Shown: piece after piece, positions 1-7,980 of the stretch | Layout: each line of letters starts with the position of its first letter | Position numbering within the stretch: position 1 is the stretch's first letter | IMG/VR virus record: IMGVR_UViG_3300020118_000081 | Coordinates: 1-31,783 of that record | Direction: 5' to 3' (one strand) | DNA length: 31,783 nt | Source: a virus | Translations under genes and position numbers: made by a program | Notes under the pieces: generated by a model | Database searches by the model: none | Told to the model about the DNA's origin: nothing | What the model saw: the letters and a program-made list of their open reading frames with translations, nothing else

Positions 1-290
1 CCGAAGTCCGAATAGCTCATCGTCTCGCGGACTTTGACGACGCCGGGATAGAGCCGCTGGATCTCCATCAACGCGTAGTCATGCTGCGGCGCCATGGCTT
101 CGCGCAACAGGAACGGATCCTGCCGGCCGGAGGTCACATCGGCCAGTAACCGCGCCGCCGAATCGACGGAGCGCTGATAGCTTGCGGTGGCATCTGCCCG
201 CGCGCGGAAGAAGCCCTCCCGCATCATGAGGGACTGCAGGTCCTGGGTGCCGGTAAATTCGGCCACGGGTTGAAATCTTGAGTTTGTCAT
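1..290 (-). CDS. Probable major capsid protein, N-terminal part (cut by window edge)
   Basis: An open frame runs on the minus strand from ATG at 290 to the window edge, giving 96 residues. It begins MTNSRFQPVAEF and continues with GTQDLQSLMMREGFFRARADA in two stretches, then a Gln/Arg-rich helix-like part. The start overlaps the stop of the decoration-protein gene as ATGA, typical of a translationally coupled head operon. No capsid motif is visible in this short piece. The call rests on gene order: protease-scaffold, small gene, DUF2190-type decoration protein, then major capsid protein is a common order in siphoviruses. Another head protein is possible. Confidence 0.6.
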   Translation of the reverse strand, partial: MTNSRFQPVAEFTGTQDLQSLMMREGFFRARADATASYQRSVDSAARLLADVTSGRQDPFLLREAMAPQHDYALMEIQRLYPGVVKVRETMSYSDF

Positions 291-691
291 GCTGTTGCGC
301 TCTCCCTCAATTTCACGCGGGCCGCGGTGTCGGTGGATCCCGAGGTGATGCCGGTCCCGTCATAGGTCCCGAACAGCGTGCCGCCCGTGGCCTTGCTCAG
401 CGTCAATCCGGTGGTGACGTTGGTGGTCGAGTCCAGGGTGCCGGTGGCGTAAATGTTGTCGCCGGGCTTGGCCGCCGAGCCGGTCACCGGGGAGACCACC
501 GTGGCCGCGATCACCGTAAACTCGAAGGTGCCGGCCATGCGGAACACCGTGCCGCCGCTATTGCTGTTGTAGCTGTCCAGCGCCACCGCCGGCAGCTTGC
601 CGATGAGCACCGGATCGCCCGATAAAACCGTGCTCGGGCACGGATAAAACCGCGCGTCGGCCGGGCGGTCATTGCGAATCTCGTTGAGCAT
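287..691 (-). CDS. Capsid decoration protein, DUF2190-like
   Basis: 134 residues. The pattern GDPVLIGKLPAVAL, then GGTVFRMAGTFEFTV, then KPGDNIYATG resembles the beta-rich DUF2190 family of head-stabilising or decoration proteins, which bind the outside of the capsid shell. No signal peptide or membrane segment is seen. It lies between a small gene and the probable major capsid gene and overlaps the latter by 4 bp. The family call comes from motif spacing and context, not from a search. Confidence 0.65.
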   Translation of the reverse strand: MLNEIRNDRPADARFYPCPSTVLSGDPVLIGKLPAVALDSYNSNSGGTVFRMAGTFEFTVIAATVVSPVTGSAAKPGDNIYATGTLDSTTNVTTGLTLSKATGGTLFGTYDGTGITSGSTDTAARVKLRESATA

Positions 692-928
692 CTAGCGCCC
701 CTCCTTGGTATTTGTCCTCACCGGCTCGCTGGTCACCTCAGGCTTGGAAGTGACTGCCGGCTCGCGCAGCGCTACCGGCTGCTCGCTGCGCTCCGCGGGC
801 TTGTTGTTGCGCACTTCGTCATCCACGGCCTGAATCAGTTCGCGTGCCTTGGCGACCGCCGACTTGGCATCGTGATTGGTGCCCGAGGCGAGCGTGGCCG
901 CGACATGCAGCAATTCGTCGCGCGTCAT
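692..928 (-). CDS. Small hypothetical head-operon protein
   Basis: 78 residues. The N-terminal half (MTRDELLHVAATLASG) looks helical. The C-terminal half is charged and rich in Pro, Glu, Thr and Val (PAVTSKPEVTSEPV), probably unstructured. The start overlaps the stop of the protease-scaffold gene and the stop abuts the decoration gene, so it is part of the head operon. I do not recognise a family. A small structural or assembly role is an inference from position only. Confidence 0.6.
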   Translation of the reverse strand: MTRDELLHVAATLASGTNHDAKSAVAKARELIQAVDDEVRNNKPAERSEQPVALREPAVTSKPEVTSEPVRTNTKEGR

Positions 929-2607
929 GCCGCCTCCTCGTCGCGCGCCACAATCTTCTCGGCCGCTTCTTTCGACATCTTGAGGTCCATCCAGGTGCGG
1001 ATACGCGACTCCCGCAATTGCTTGGCGTCGATCTGCTTGCGCTCCGCCTCTTTGGCATCGACTTCCGGGGGAGGAGCCGCGCCCATGCCGACCACCCGGC
1101 CGCTGCCGGTCAGCGCGGCGACATAAGCGCCCTCGGCCTTGGCCGCGGCATTTACGGCTTCGGTGAAGACCACAAGGTCCAGTTGCACGTCCTTCTGAGG
1201 AATGGCGCGCGAGGTTACGGCCTCAATGACTCGCGGCCATGCCAGTTTTTCGAGACTCGTGGTTTTGAGGATGGACTCCGCTGCTTCGCGGGCATCCCCC
1301 CGGAGAGCACGCTCGAGCAGCCGCGCATTGTCCGCCGCCAGCTTCTGCTGCGCCTCCTGCAGTTTCGTAAGTTCGGCAGCGTCCATGCTGCTTGCCTCCT
1401 GATGTTGGGATTCGGCGGTTCGCGCCGCCTCGGTTAAAATCATGCCGCCTGCTCCGGCCTTGGTGACTACATCGACCGATTCGGCGCGCGTCAGTTCCTT
1501 GAGCACCGGCAACTCGCCGGACTTCGATGAGGCTTCGGCTACCCCGGCTGCACGGATTGACATGCCGACGTGCGGTGCCTTCTCCTCGACGGTCGCGGCG
1601 TGATCGGCAAATACTTTCATCCGGGCGTAAAGGCCTGGGCCTTTGGCATGGGATTCGTGGTAAGCGGCGTCCGTGGTGAGCACCCCGGCGAGGTTCGCAA
1701 CGTCGCCCTCCGGCCGCGCGGCTTCTTCGGCTGCGGTCGGATGGTTGAGGTAGACATGCGTGCCCGACCGGAACACCTTCGGCCCGTCGCGCTTCAGTAC
1801 CTCCGCCGGATAGACCGCCGAGGAGCCCTTGCCCGGCGCGATCAGTTTGATTTCGTAATCGCTGCGGGCTTCCCGCAGGACGATGGGCTCAATCGTGGCG
1901 GCGGCTTCGGTGAGCTTCAGTGCGCCAGTGGTGACCAATTCGTAATCGTATGTGGTTCCAACGCTCTCTTTGGCGTCGCCATCCTGCCAGGACTTCGGCA
2001 GATACTTACCCCAGCCCTTTTTCTTGGCGATGCGGATGATGTTGCGTTTGAGCGTGTCGGTCGAGTAGTTGCCCGATCCGGCGCGTCCCATCGAGCTCAC
2101 TGCCGCCATCACATCACCGGATTTCAAGATCGGGAAGGATCGGCCTTTGCCGGCGAAGTCGCTGCTGTCGGCGCTATCCCGTTCGCTTTTGGCGATGAAC
2201 CGTTCGTAGAGTGGGAGCCCGCTGTAAATCTTGTCCCGCTTGAATGCCTCCTCCATCGCGGCATAGTGGTCGTCTTCTTCCGCTTCCGGCTCGTACACCG
2301 TCCGCGGCACTACATCCTCGGCGTTGTCGGTGTCCACTACGCATTTGGCTGCTGTTGTGTCGCCTCCTGAGATGGAGTACGGCGCCCGCATAATGTCCGA
2401 GTCGCAGGAGTAGATCACATCGCCGGATTCGCCGTCGCCGAAGTGATCCACGTAGTAGGCCCACTGCCCGGTGCCCCGGTGCGCATCGGCAATCGCGTCG
2501 GAAAGCCGGGTGCGCACATCCCCGGCTGACAAGTCGGAGGCGGATTCCTGGATGTGGATAGCAAGTGCGACAGTGCCGGCCCGTAAGACCGTGCGGGATG
2601 CAGCCAT
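925..2607 (-). CDS. Prohead protease fused to scaffold-like domain
   Basis: 560 residues. Residues about 130-215 hold a segment (SFPILKSGDVMAAVSSMGRA, later IIRIAKKKGWGKYLP) common in phage head proteins. Residues about 250-370 match the style of phage capsid-maturation proteases: YPAEVLKRDGPKVF, then HVYLNHP, DVANLAGVL, GPGLYARMKVF and HVGMSIRAAG. Residues about 405-470 are an Ala/Glu/Leu/Gln-rich helical stretch expected of a scaffold, and the tail is charged (SKEAAEKIVARDEEAA). The family cuts scaffold and capsid proteins during head maturation. The ATG at 2607 follows the 2608-2692 divergent gap. Protease-scaffold fusion is inferred from the domain order, and the catalytic residues cannot be assigned with confidence. 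Confidence 0.75.
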   Translation of the reverse strand: MAASRTVLRAGTVALAIHIQESASDLSAGDVRTRLSDAIADAHRGTGQWAYYVDHFGDGESGDVIYSCDSDIMRAPYSISGGDTTAAKCVVDTDNAEDVVPRTVYEPEAEEDDHYAAMEEAFKRDKIYSGLPLYERFIAKSERDSADSSDFAGKGRSFPILKSGDVMAAVSSMGRAGSGNYSTDTLKRNIIRIAKKKGWGKYLPKSWQDGDAKESVGTTYDYELVTTGALKLTEAAATIEPIVLREARSDYEIKLIAPGKGSSAVYPAEVLKRDGPKVFRSGTHVYLNHPTAAEEAARPEGDVANLAGVLTTDAAYHESHAKGPGLYARMKVFADHAATVEEKAPHVGMSIRAAGVAEASSKSGELPVLKELTRAESVDVVTKAGAGGMILTEAARTAESQHQEASSMDAAELTKLQEAQQKLAADNARLLERALRGDAREAAESILKTTSLEKLAWPRVIEAVTSRAIPQKDVQLDLVVFTEAVNAAAKAEGAYVAALTGSGRVVGMGAAPPPEVDAKEAERKQIDAKQLRESRIRTWMDLKMSKEAAEKIVARDEEAA

Positions 2608-2677
2608 TAATTCGGAATCGTAACTGGGAATTGCCTCTATTCAGCGCAATTACATACAAAAATAGAGTCGATTGGGC

Positions 2678-2683
2678 TACAAT
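2678..2683 (+). promoter_or_regulatory. Candidate -10 box for the plus-strand island
   Basis: TACAAT (5 of 6 to consensus) lies 9 bp before the ATG at 2693. The best -35 at 17 bp is weak (TACAAA). If used, the transcript would start almost at the start codon. Confidence 0.35.
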
Positions 2684-2692
2684 CGCGGATAA

Positions 2693-2953
2693 ATGGCGTC
2701 TGAGACATGCAACAAATGCGGCGAGGCATTGGATACTACGGGATACCCCTTATGGTGTCTCAAATGTCGTGCCAAAGATAAACGCGACCGCGATGCCAAC
2801 AATAAAGAAAGGCGAGAGAGTCAGTGCTGGGCGCAGGGAGTCGCCGCCATGCGCGAGTACCTGGCGCAGCAGTTCTCGAGCTACGGCACGCAAGGCTCGT
2901 TCAGTGGTATCGAGATCGCGCGAGTCATCGCCCACTGCCGCGGCCCCGAGTAA
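2693..2953 (+). CDS. Small zinc-ribbon protein in reverse orientation to head genes
   Basis: 86 residues on the plus strand inside an otherwise minus-strand head region. Two CxxC pairs near the N-terminus (CNKCGEALD, then LWCLKCRAKDKRDRD) are a likely zinc site and are followed by a basic stretch. The rest (GVAAMREYLAQQF, IEIARVIAHCRG) looks helical. I do not recognise the family. DNA or RNA binding is a guess from the zinc knuckle and basic residues. The codons before the ATG give no strong ribosome site. Confidence 0.55.
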   Translation: MASETCNKCGEALDTTGYPLWCLKCRAKDKRDRDANNKERRESQCWAQGVAAMREYLAQQFSSYGTQGSFSGIEIARVIAHCRGPE

Positions 2954-3095
2954 ACCGTCCTTCGCCAAACTGGAGGAGTGCGACTGGGCGGGCGTAATCC
3001 GCCTGCTTCAAGATCGGGAGGAGCGGCAGCGGGCAATGAAAGAACGCCTCGATAAGCACTGGGAGCGGCTGCACCTGAAGCAGGCGCTACGGTAA
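2904..3095 (+). CDS. Possible small basic hypothetical protein
   Basis: An open frame of 63 residues from GTG at 2904 overlaps the end of the zinc-ribbon gene in another frame. Its C-terminal part (LEECDWAGVIRLLQDREE, then RAMKERLDKHWERLHLKQAL) looks like a real charged helix. An AAGG lies 8 bp before the GTG. It ends tail-to-tail with the MazG-like gene with a 9 bp overlap. The evidence is modest. The start could lie elsewhere, or the frame may be chance. Confidence 0.35.
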   Translation: MVSRSRESSPTAAAPSKPSFAKLEECDWAGVIRLLQDREERQRAMKERLDKHWERLHLKQALR

Positions 3096-3374
3096 GACGC
3101 GCTTCTGCCGGTCGGCGTAGACCTGCTGGGCCAGCATGGCTTGCCGCACGCAGTTCTCGGGATCAAATCCTAGATCGTCCGCCCAGCGGATGCAGGAGAA
3201 GATCATGTTGCCCAGTTCGTTCTCTACTTCTGCCGGATCGCTATCTCTCACCCCCCGGCAGACATCCCCGAAGACTTTGCCCATGCAGATGACGATATCG
3301 GGCGCCGCCATTTTGGCCGGCCAGATACGGCGCCCCGCACGCAACATGCTTTCCAGGGAGAAGCAGAGTCTCAT
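3087..3374 (-). CDS. MazG-like nucleotide pyrophosphohydrolase-type protein
   Basis: 95 residues from ATG at 3374, preferred over an upstream start because family-like sequence begins there and a GAGG lies about 10 bp before. The segment MGKVFGDVCRGV, then EVENELGNMIFSCIRWADDLG resembles MazG-like all-alpha pyrophosphohydrolases, with acidic residues (E, E, D) that would hold magnesium. Such enzymes hydrolyse nucleoside triphosphates and are common in phages. The full four-acid signature is not certain, so activity is unproven. It lies downstream of the head-morphogenesis gene on the same strand. Confidence 0.55.
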   Translation of the reverse strand: MRLCFSLESMLRAGRRIWPAKMAAPDIVICMGKVFGDVCRGVRDSDPAEVENELGNMIFSCIRWADDLGFDPENCVRQAMLAQQVYADRQKRVLP

Positions 3375-3430
3375 GGCGCCGGTGCCTCTATGATGCACGG
3401 GAATTACCCCGACCGCAACAGATTTTGCCC

Positions 3431-3874
3431 TTAGCGGGAGCGGCGCACGATCTCGGTGCAGCGGCAATTCGGATGGATGTCGCCGGGCTCCCCTTCATTC
3501 GGGTAGTCCTCATCTATGGCCAGCCATCCGGCGAGGCCGTTTTCGTCGCACTCCTCGCACGGGTCTCCATCCACGATCCAGTGTTTTTCGTACAGTTCGG
3601 TCTCGAGCTCTGCCGTGAGACCTGCGGCCAGAGCCTGGAGGGCCAGACCAAACGGCCGCCCTGCCGGATTGCGGCTGAGCATCCCTGCGGCGGGCTGGTG
3701 CGGATCCTGCAGTCTCAATTCATCGCCGATCAGGATGGGTGCGGGGTTGATCGGCTTGCCCCGTTTGTCGAAGCCTAATGCGGCGACGACCAGCAACTTG
3801 CGCTTGAACTTGTTTTTTTTGGGAGCTTCGAGCAGACGGGCGAGGGATTCGAGGGATTCGACCAGTTCAGTCAT
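3431..3874 (-). CDS. Short head-morphogenesis protein (Mu gpF-like C-terminus)
   Basis: 147 residues. The C-terminus has the hallmark of phage head-morphogenesis proteins: a DGDPCEECDENG region followed by GDIHPNCRC, where His and Cys residues form a conserved cluster. The N-terminal half is basic (PKKNKFKRKL). It is much shorter than full gpF-like proteins (usually 250 residues or more), so it keeps mainly the C-terminal motif. Such proteins act at the portal vertex during head assembly, which fits its place between portal and protease genes. Confidence 0.6.
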   Translation of the reverse strand: MTELVESLESLARLLEAPKKNKFKRKLLVVAALGFDKRGKPINPAPILIGDELRLQDPHQPAAGMLSRNPAGRPFGLALQALAAGLTAELETELYEKHWIVDGDPCEECDENGLAGWLAIDEDYPNEGEPGDIHPNCRCTEIVRRSR

Positions 3875-4039
3875 GCGGGGCAGTTACCACGGACATCGTA
3901 GTCACCGTTTCCAATCGGATGATCCAAGTCGCTTCCTCGTTAGGGTAGCACCGGCATTGACGCCGCCGGTTGACGGTCGTGCAATCTGCCCCGCGGATTC
4001 AGGTAAAGCCTTCAACATCACGTCTACATCTTGCAAGTG

Positions 4040-4045
4040 ATTATA
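4040..4045 (-). promoter_or_regulatory. Candidate -10 box TATAAT
   Basis: Perfect TATAAT on the minus strand about 165 bp upstream of the head-morphogenesis gene. The -35 region is poor, so this is a candidate only. Confidence 0.35.
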
Positions 4046-4119
4046 GCAATGGGCCGGTTTGAGTGCTCATTGAGGATGGCCCGGCCCACCGATCTAAACA
4101 GCGACGTACCTTGAGCGTT

Positions 4120-4125
4120 ATTATA
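4120..4125 (-). promoter_or_regulatory. Candidate -10 box next to repeat copy 1
   Basis: A second perfect TATAAT on the minus strand lies 5 bp beyond the left end of repeat copy 1, so the repeat would occupy its -35 region. No good -35 hexamer is visible. Confidence 0.3.
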
Positions 4126-4130
4126 AACCG

Positions 4131-4183
4131 CGTAGCCTCTCACCCGCAGTCTGCTCCGTCGGGAGTTCGTTGTCTCAGGAGTG
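4131..4183 (+). repeat. 53-bp dispersed element, copy 1
   Basis: Starts CGTAGCCTCTCACCCG and ends TTGTCTCAGGAGTG, with CTCCGTCGGGAG in the middle. It lies in the gap between the 57-residue gene ending at 4270 and the head-morphogenesis gene. The 13 bp GGCGAAATCGGCT just beyond its right end recurs beside copy 10. Confidence 0.9.
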
Positions 4184-4269
4184 TGGCGAAATCGGCTTGC
4201 CGCGTTTCAGCCATTCCCTCCGAATATCTTTACGGTGCCGTAAATTATTCCGCTGGCGTGTCCGCGCTT

Positions 4270-4443
4270 TCACGCCTGCGGGGGGATCAGTCGTTCGGGG
4301 CGGATCTCCTGGAAGTCCTCATCGAGCATTTCGGAAAGATGGATCGGTGAACACCAGCCGCCCAGAAACCAGTAGGCCACCATCCACTGGCGTTCCCACT
4401 TCACCCAGTAGTAGCCGTCCTCGCGTTCTGCTTTGGGCCTCAC
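4270..4443 (-). CDS. Small Trp-rich hypothetical protein
   Basis: 57 residues from GTG at 4443. It begins MRPKAEREDGYYWVKWERQW, continues with an aromatic stretch (MVAYWFLGGW) and ends in an acidic part (MLDEDFQEIRPERL). The high Trp/Tyr content and conserved-looking pattern resemble small phage accessory proteins, but I do not recognise a family. It follows the 53-residue gene by 25 bp on the same strand. There is only a weak ribosome-binding sequence before the GTG. Confidence 0.45.
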   Translation of the reverse strand: MRPKAEREDGYYWVKWERQWMVAYWFLGGWCSPIHLSEMLDEDFQEIRPERLIPPQA

Positions 4444-4468
4444 AGCCGCACCGCCCAGACGTGCGCCT

Positions 4469-4630
4469 TCACGGCTCGATTTCGACGCTCTTGCACAACT
4501 CCTCTACGAGAAACTGCTCCAGTTCTTCGTCGGTCATCAACTCGTTTTCCATGGCTACTTCCGCATGGGCTTCGATGACCTTCATCCGCTCCGGGTTCAG
4601 CCGGAGATGGATTACCACTTCGCTATCCAT
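4469..4630 (-). CDS. Small acidic hypothetical protein
   Basis: 53 residues from ATG at 4630, chosen over an upstream start because that would overlap most of the neighbouring gene. The sequence (MDSEVVIHLRLNPERMKVI, then ENELMTDEELEQFLVEELCK) looks like a short strand and two helices. It overlaps the end of the zinc-ribbon gene by 19 bp, so the two are probably coupled. Function unknown. Confidence 0.5.
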   Translation of the reverse strand: MDSEVVIHLRLNPERMKVIEAHAEVAMENELMTDEELEQFLVEELCKSVEIEP

Positions 4631-4800
4631 ACGTGGGCCCGCCAGATAGTCAATGCGCCGATGATCTCGGGCCGGTATTCCTGCCCGCACCTGGGACACG
4701 TCCAATTCTCGCCCGGCAACTGATCCTGCCGCGCCAGCTTGCGCCATGCCCGATGGCAGCAGGGATCAGCCTCCGGCGTGAGCGTGCTCAGCGGTTCCAT
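4612..4800 (-). CDS. Small zinc-ribbon protein after portal gene
   Basis: 62 residues from ATG at 4800, overlapping the portal C-terminus by 35 bp. The segment ENWTCPRCGQEYRPE holds a CPRCG knuckle, and an upstream CC pair (DPCCHRAW) may complete a zinc site. Phage head operons often carry such small proteins, but I cannot assign a role. A longer frame starts at 4893, which would lie wholly inside portal sequence and is less likely. Confidence 0.5.
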   Translation of the reverse strand: MEPLSTLTPEADPCCHRAWRKLARQDQLPGENWTCPRCGQEYRPEIIGALTIWRAHVWIAKW

Positions 4801-6751
4801 TGCGTTCGTCGATTGCAGCCTCGACGCGAGCCAATACTTCCCGGATGCGTTTCGCTTCCACCACTGATGGCGGCGCCGGAGCGCCCGCCGCAATCTTAGG
4901 TGCCGGTGCAGGAACGGGTGGAGGAGCGGGAACGAGATCGATGCCTTCCGGGTCCTCCTTGGTGCGGTCTAGTTCGTAAGTCGCATCCGGGAACACCTTC
5001 TCGACCAACTCTTCGGAGTTCTCCACATCCAATAACCGGCAGAACAGCCGCACGGCAGTCTTGTCGTCGATGCCATGCTGCCTCCCCTGTCGGTCAATGG
5101 CCATGGCGTCATTGACTGCCCGCACCAATGACGGGATGTCACCCTCTCGGATTGCGGGGAAGGTGCAAAGCACCTCTACCACGTCGGGCTGCTGTGTCTT
5201 AGCGGCTTCATGGGTCCAGTGGCCGCGGCGGATCTTGCGGCCGGCCTCGCGGATCGAAACTGCGCCGACGTCCTGCTGCCGCTTGGTCAAGGCCGCACGG
5301 AACTGGCCGGAGGGTGCCGACTTGCTGACCATCAGCGCATAGCGCCCCATCACGACCAAGTCTTCCTGCCACTCCTCCTGCTTGAGCATGAAACCTAATT
5401 CTGTCGGCCGGTCGAGCGTCAGCGCCGTGGAGAGATTGCTGGTCTCCATGTCACCGAGCCAGGTGGGCGGCACCTCGAGGGCGCAGGCCGCCATGTTGCG
5501 GTACTCTTTTACCTCGCCGGGGTCTGGGCCGGCGCCTCGTGTCTTGAATGCCTGCAGTTGCGTGCCTGGTCCCGAGGCGAACATCGAGCCTGCCATAGCC
5601 GGCGGGTTACCATCCATCGCTGCCATATCCGGTCCTGCGGTCGTCTCGAACTGCCCCTTGATGCCCTCCAGCGCCTGCTGGCCCCCTTTCGTCGTAATGG
5701 TCAGCGCGATCTGCGCTTGGGCTGCCACAACTGCCCGGCAGTGTTGCAGATGTTTGCGGCCCTCCCTGGCCCAGTCGATAGCAGCGTATGCCCTGGGACA
5801 TCCGAAGGCCCAGTAGGCGATGTGGCCGACTGCCCGGTGATACACCGGCTTGTCCCAGTTGACCCGCTTGCCGCCAATCGTCGGCATCCGCTTCCCGGAA
5901 TCGTCCGCCACCTCGAGGGCATAGCTCAGCGCCGGATACCACTCGTCGGCGGGGTCGTTGTGTACCTGTCCGGTGACCAGATCCGTGGTGCGTTGCGTCC
6001 AGACGCGGCGATAGAACTGCGGCTTATCCGCGTCGTTCGGGTCCTGTTGGATCTCCTGGATCTCGGTGGCATCGATCAATCGCACGTTGACTTCGCCCTT
6101 ATCCTGGGTATCGGCGAAGAGGCACCAGAACAGATTGCCGTCGTAGCTCTTGCGCTTCTCCTGCTCGACCAATGCGATTTGTCCGAGGGTCGATTTATTG
6201 CGCTCGCGGAATTGCTTCAGCACTTCGTTGGCATCGGGATCGGGGGAGGATATCTCCACGCCTTGCCCGAAGACATACGCCGCACTCAGGTTCACTCCAT
6301 GGCGTATCCACGGGTGCTTGATGTAGTGCAACCGGCAGATCAAAATAATCTGCTGTATCCCCCAGCGGCTGAACTCGAGCCAGGACAGATTGACTTCCCG
6401 CCGCCACTCGACATTCTGCAGCGCCAGTTCGATATCGCCGTACATCCCTGTCCCGGGCATGGATTCGCGCAACGTCTGCGGCTGCTGGAATCGCTCAATG
6501 GCGCGGTTGATGAGCCGATCCGTTTGGTTGAGGGTCTGCGGCGCCACCTGCCACGGACCCGCGCCGGCCATCTGCCGCGCCTCGATCAACTCCGAGACGC
6601 GCTCCATGTACGCCTCTCGGGCTGGGTCCTCCCGGGTGGCAAGACCTACCAGCGCATCGTTGAGCTTACGGATGGTGCTGGATTGATCCGGGGGCTTGGG
6701 CGAGGTTTTGGCTAACCAGGCCAGCAATAGCTTACGCAGGCGGCGGTTCAT
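4766..6751 (-). CDS. Phage portal protein
   Basis: 661 residues. The portal forms the ring at one head vertex through which DNA enters and leaves. Typical portal sequence is present: WGIQQIILICRLHYIKHPWIR and GVNLSAAYVFGQGVEI, then LIDATEIQEIQQDPND, then an AIDWAREGRKHLQHCRAVVAAQ helix region and a long C-terminal arm rich in Pro and Ala (LVPAPPPVPAPAPKIAAGAP). Length is at the upper end for the family. The ATG at 6751 follows repeat copy 2. It heads the head-gene operon and is separated from the terminase genes by the 7 kb glycan cluster, an unusual arrangement. Confidence 0.85.
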   Translation of the reverse strand: MNRRLRKLLLAWLAKTSPKPPDQSSTIRKLNDALVGLATREDPAREAYMERVSELIEARQMAGAGPWQVAPQTLNQTDRLINRAIERFQQPQTLRESMPGTGMYGDIELALQNVEWRREVNLSWLEFSRWGIQQIILICRLHYIKHPWIRHGVNLSAAYVFGQGVEISSPDPDANEVLKQFRERNKSTLGQIALVEQEKRKSYDGNLFWCLFADTQDKGEVNVRLIDATEIQEIQQDPNDADKPQFYRRVWTQRTTDLVTGQVHNDPADEWYPALSYALEVADDSGKRMPTIGGKRVNWDKPVYHRAVGHIAYWAFGCPRAYAAIDWAREGRKHLQHCRAVVAAQAQIALTITTKGGQQALEGIKGQFETTAGPDMAAMDGNPPAMAGSMFASGPGTQLQAFKTRGAGPDPGEVKEYRNMAACALEVPPTWLGDMETSNLSTALTLDRPTELGFMLKQEEWQEDLVVMGRYALMVSKSAPSGQFRAALTKRQQDVGAVSIREAGRKIRRGHWTHEAAKTQQPDVVEVLCTFPAIREGDIPSLVRAVNDAMAIDRQGRQHGIDDKTAVRLFCRLLDVENSEELVEKVFPDATYELDRTKEDPEGIDLVPAPPPVPAPAPKIAAGAPAPPSVVEAKRIREVLARVEAAIDERNGTAEHAHAGG

Positions 6752-6772
6752 ATTACCGGGAAGGATAACACT

Positions 6773-6825
6773 GATAGCCTATCGCCCGTATTCTGCTCCA
6801 TCAGGTGTATGCCGTTTCAGGAACG
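6773..6825 (+). repeat. 53-bp dispersed element, copy 2
   Basis: Starts GATAGCCTATCGCCCG and ends CCGTTTCAGGAACG. It ends exactly one base before the stop codon of the glycosyltransferase gene (6826) and lies upstream of the portal start. It belongs to the A9/T44 variant group with copies 12 and 13. Confidence 0.9.
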
Positions 6826-7560
6826 CTACAGTGCGTAAATCTTGAGCGGCCCGCCATGACTCGCTTTCGTCTCCGGCGGTAGCAAATCCCCGATGATCAC
6901 ATGACGATATCCATCTTCATAGGCGTTGTTCGGGTCCTTCTTGTTGTACCAGTGATATTTGCGGATGCGATCCTCTGGCAGCATATAGCCGAGGTGCAGG
7001 AGGGTGGCGTTGATCCACGCTCCGGTTCCCTTCAATCCTCGCGGCACGTTGCCGCAGTGCAGGCCGCACTTGGCCTGATCCCCACCGTGCTGGCCGAACT
7101 GTACGGCCCCCTGGCCGATAAGCGAGAAGATAGAAGTCCGTCCGCCAGCTGCATAGTTGCCATACACCCCATCGACGCGGTAGTGCTGGCGATCATTCCA
7201 CAGATATTTGATCGGCAGCGAATAGACGCAGGTGTCGGGCCTCAATCTAGGGACGATCTTGTCTGCTGCGCCCTGCTCGAGCACTTCGTCGCCATCGATG
7301 CACAGCACATACTCCGGGTTGATGGCGCGCCGCAAGATATCAAGCGCATAGTTTTTATCCCTCACCTCATCGGTATCTTTGGGATCTGCAAATGGGGAGC
7401 GGACGACGTACCCGCCGGCCTGGGTGGCAATGGCGGCAGTGTCGTCGGTGGAGTGGTCGTCGAAGACGAGAATGGTGCGGGTGAGCGGCTGGATCGACTG
7501 CAGGACTTCTCCGATCCAGCGCGCTTCGTTCTTGACGCGGAGCATCGCCGCGATACGCAT
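6826..7560 (-). CDS. GT-A glycosyltransferase (family 2-like)
   Basis: 244 residues. The start MRIAAMLRVKNEARWIGEVL, then DDHSTDDT (34-41) and CIDGDE (87-92) are the nucleotide-sugar and metal-binding signatures of family 2 glycosyltransferases (DxD-type). It moves a sugar from a nucleotide sugar to an acceptor. The acceptor is unknown. There is no membrane segment, so it is probably soluble in the cytoplasm. It is the last gene of the glycan cluster before the portal and is followed directly by repeat copy 2. Confidence 0.85.
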   Translation of the reverse strand: MRIAAMLRVKNEARWIGEVLQSIQPLTRTILVFDDHSTDDTAAIATQAGGYVVRSPFADPKDTDEVRDKNYALDILRRAINPEYVLCIDGDEVLEQGAADKIVPRLRPDTCVYSLPIKYLWNDRQHYRVDGVYGNYAAGGRTSIFSLIGQGAVQFGQHGGDQAKCGLHCGNVPRGLKGTGAWINATLLHLGYMLPEDRIRKYHWYNKKDPNNAYEDGYRHVIIGDLLPPETKASHGGPLKIYAL

Positions 7561-7563
7561 CGG

Positions 7564-7953
7564 CTATGCGGACGGGGTATTAGTGGTGACGGACTGCGCG
7601 AGGGTTTGGCTACTGGCTTGAATCTTCGTCCCCAGGTCCGTCAATGCCTGTAGTTGCTGCTGAGTTGCGCCGGCCGCCAGCGCTTGCTGGACGGCATTTT
7701 GGATCAGCGTCGGAACGCCGTCGATAAAGGTCTTGGCCGATTGCTCGACCGTGGTTTCCTGCTCCACCTGTTGCTGCAGTTGGGCAATTGCATCGTCCAA
7801 TTTAGACATCGTATTCCTCTCCTGAGCCTGGCCGGCCGTTACTCTCGCCATCTGCACCGTGAGTTGCGCGAGTTGCTGAGTGATCGCGTCCAACTTGCTG
7901 TAGACGGGATCGTCTTGGTGCAATCGCAAAGTGAACGTCACGGATGCAGACAC
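7564..7953 (-). CDS. Coiled-coil hypothetical protein, possibly two starts
   Basis: 129 residues from GTG at 7953. The first 45 residues contain a Leu/Gln/Val helix (YSKLDAITQQLAQLTVQM). The part from residue 49 (MSKLDDAIAQLQQQVEQET) resembles small phage coiled-coil proteins by itself. A strong purine-rich ribosome site (GGAGAGG) lies before the internal ATG at 7809, so a shorter 81-residue product is likely as well as, or instead of, the long one. Function unknown. Confidence 0.6.
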   Translation of the reverse strand: MSASVTFTLRLHQDDPVYSKLDAITQQLAQLTVQMARVTAGQAQERNTMSKLDDAIAQLQQQVEQETTVEQSAKTFIDGVPTLIQNAVQQALAAGATQQQLQALTDLGTKIQASSQTLAQSVTTNTPSA

Positions 7954-7980
7954 CTGCGGCTAGAGTAGCACGCAAGCCAG

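Larger units (their letters stand above)
3875..4130. other. Non-coding stretch with promoter-like boxes and a hairpin
   Basis: No convincing gene is seen on either strand between 3875 and 4269 apart from repeat copy 1. The stretch holds two TATAAT boxes on the minus strand and a GC-rich inverted repeat, GGGCCGG at 4051-4057 with CCGGCCC at 4081-4087. It is probably a regulatory region for the genes that start at 3874. Confidence 0.5.

Noticed and set aside
1570-2370. 266-residue plus-strand frame over the protease-scaffold gene
   Set aside because: It is an antisense shadow in GC-rich DNA, and the opposite strand has recognisable protease and scaffold features.
5558-6715. 385-residue plus-strand reading frame across the portal gene
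   Set aside because: It is antisense to the well-supported portal gene, with low-complexity Leu/Arg/Gly-rich sequence and no motif.
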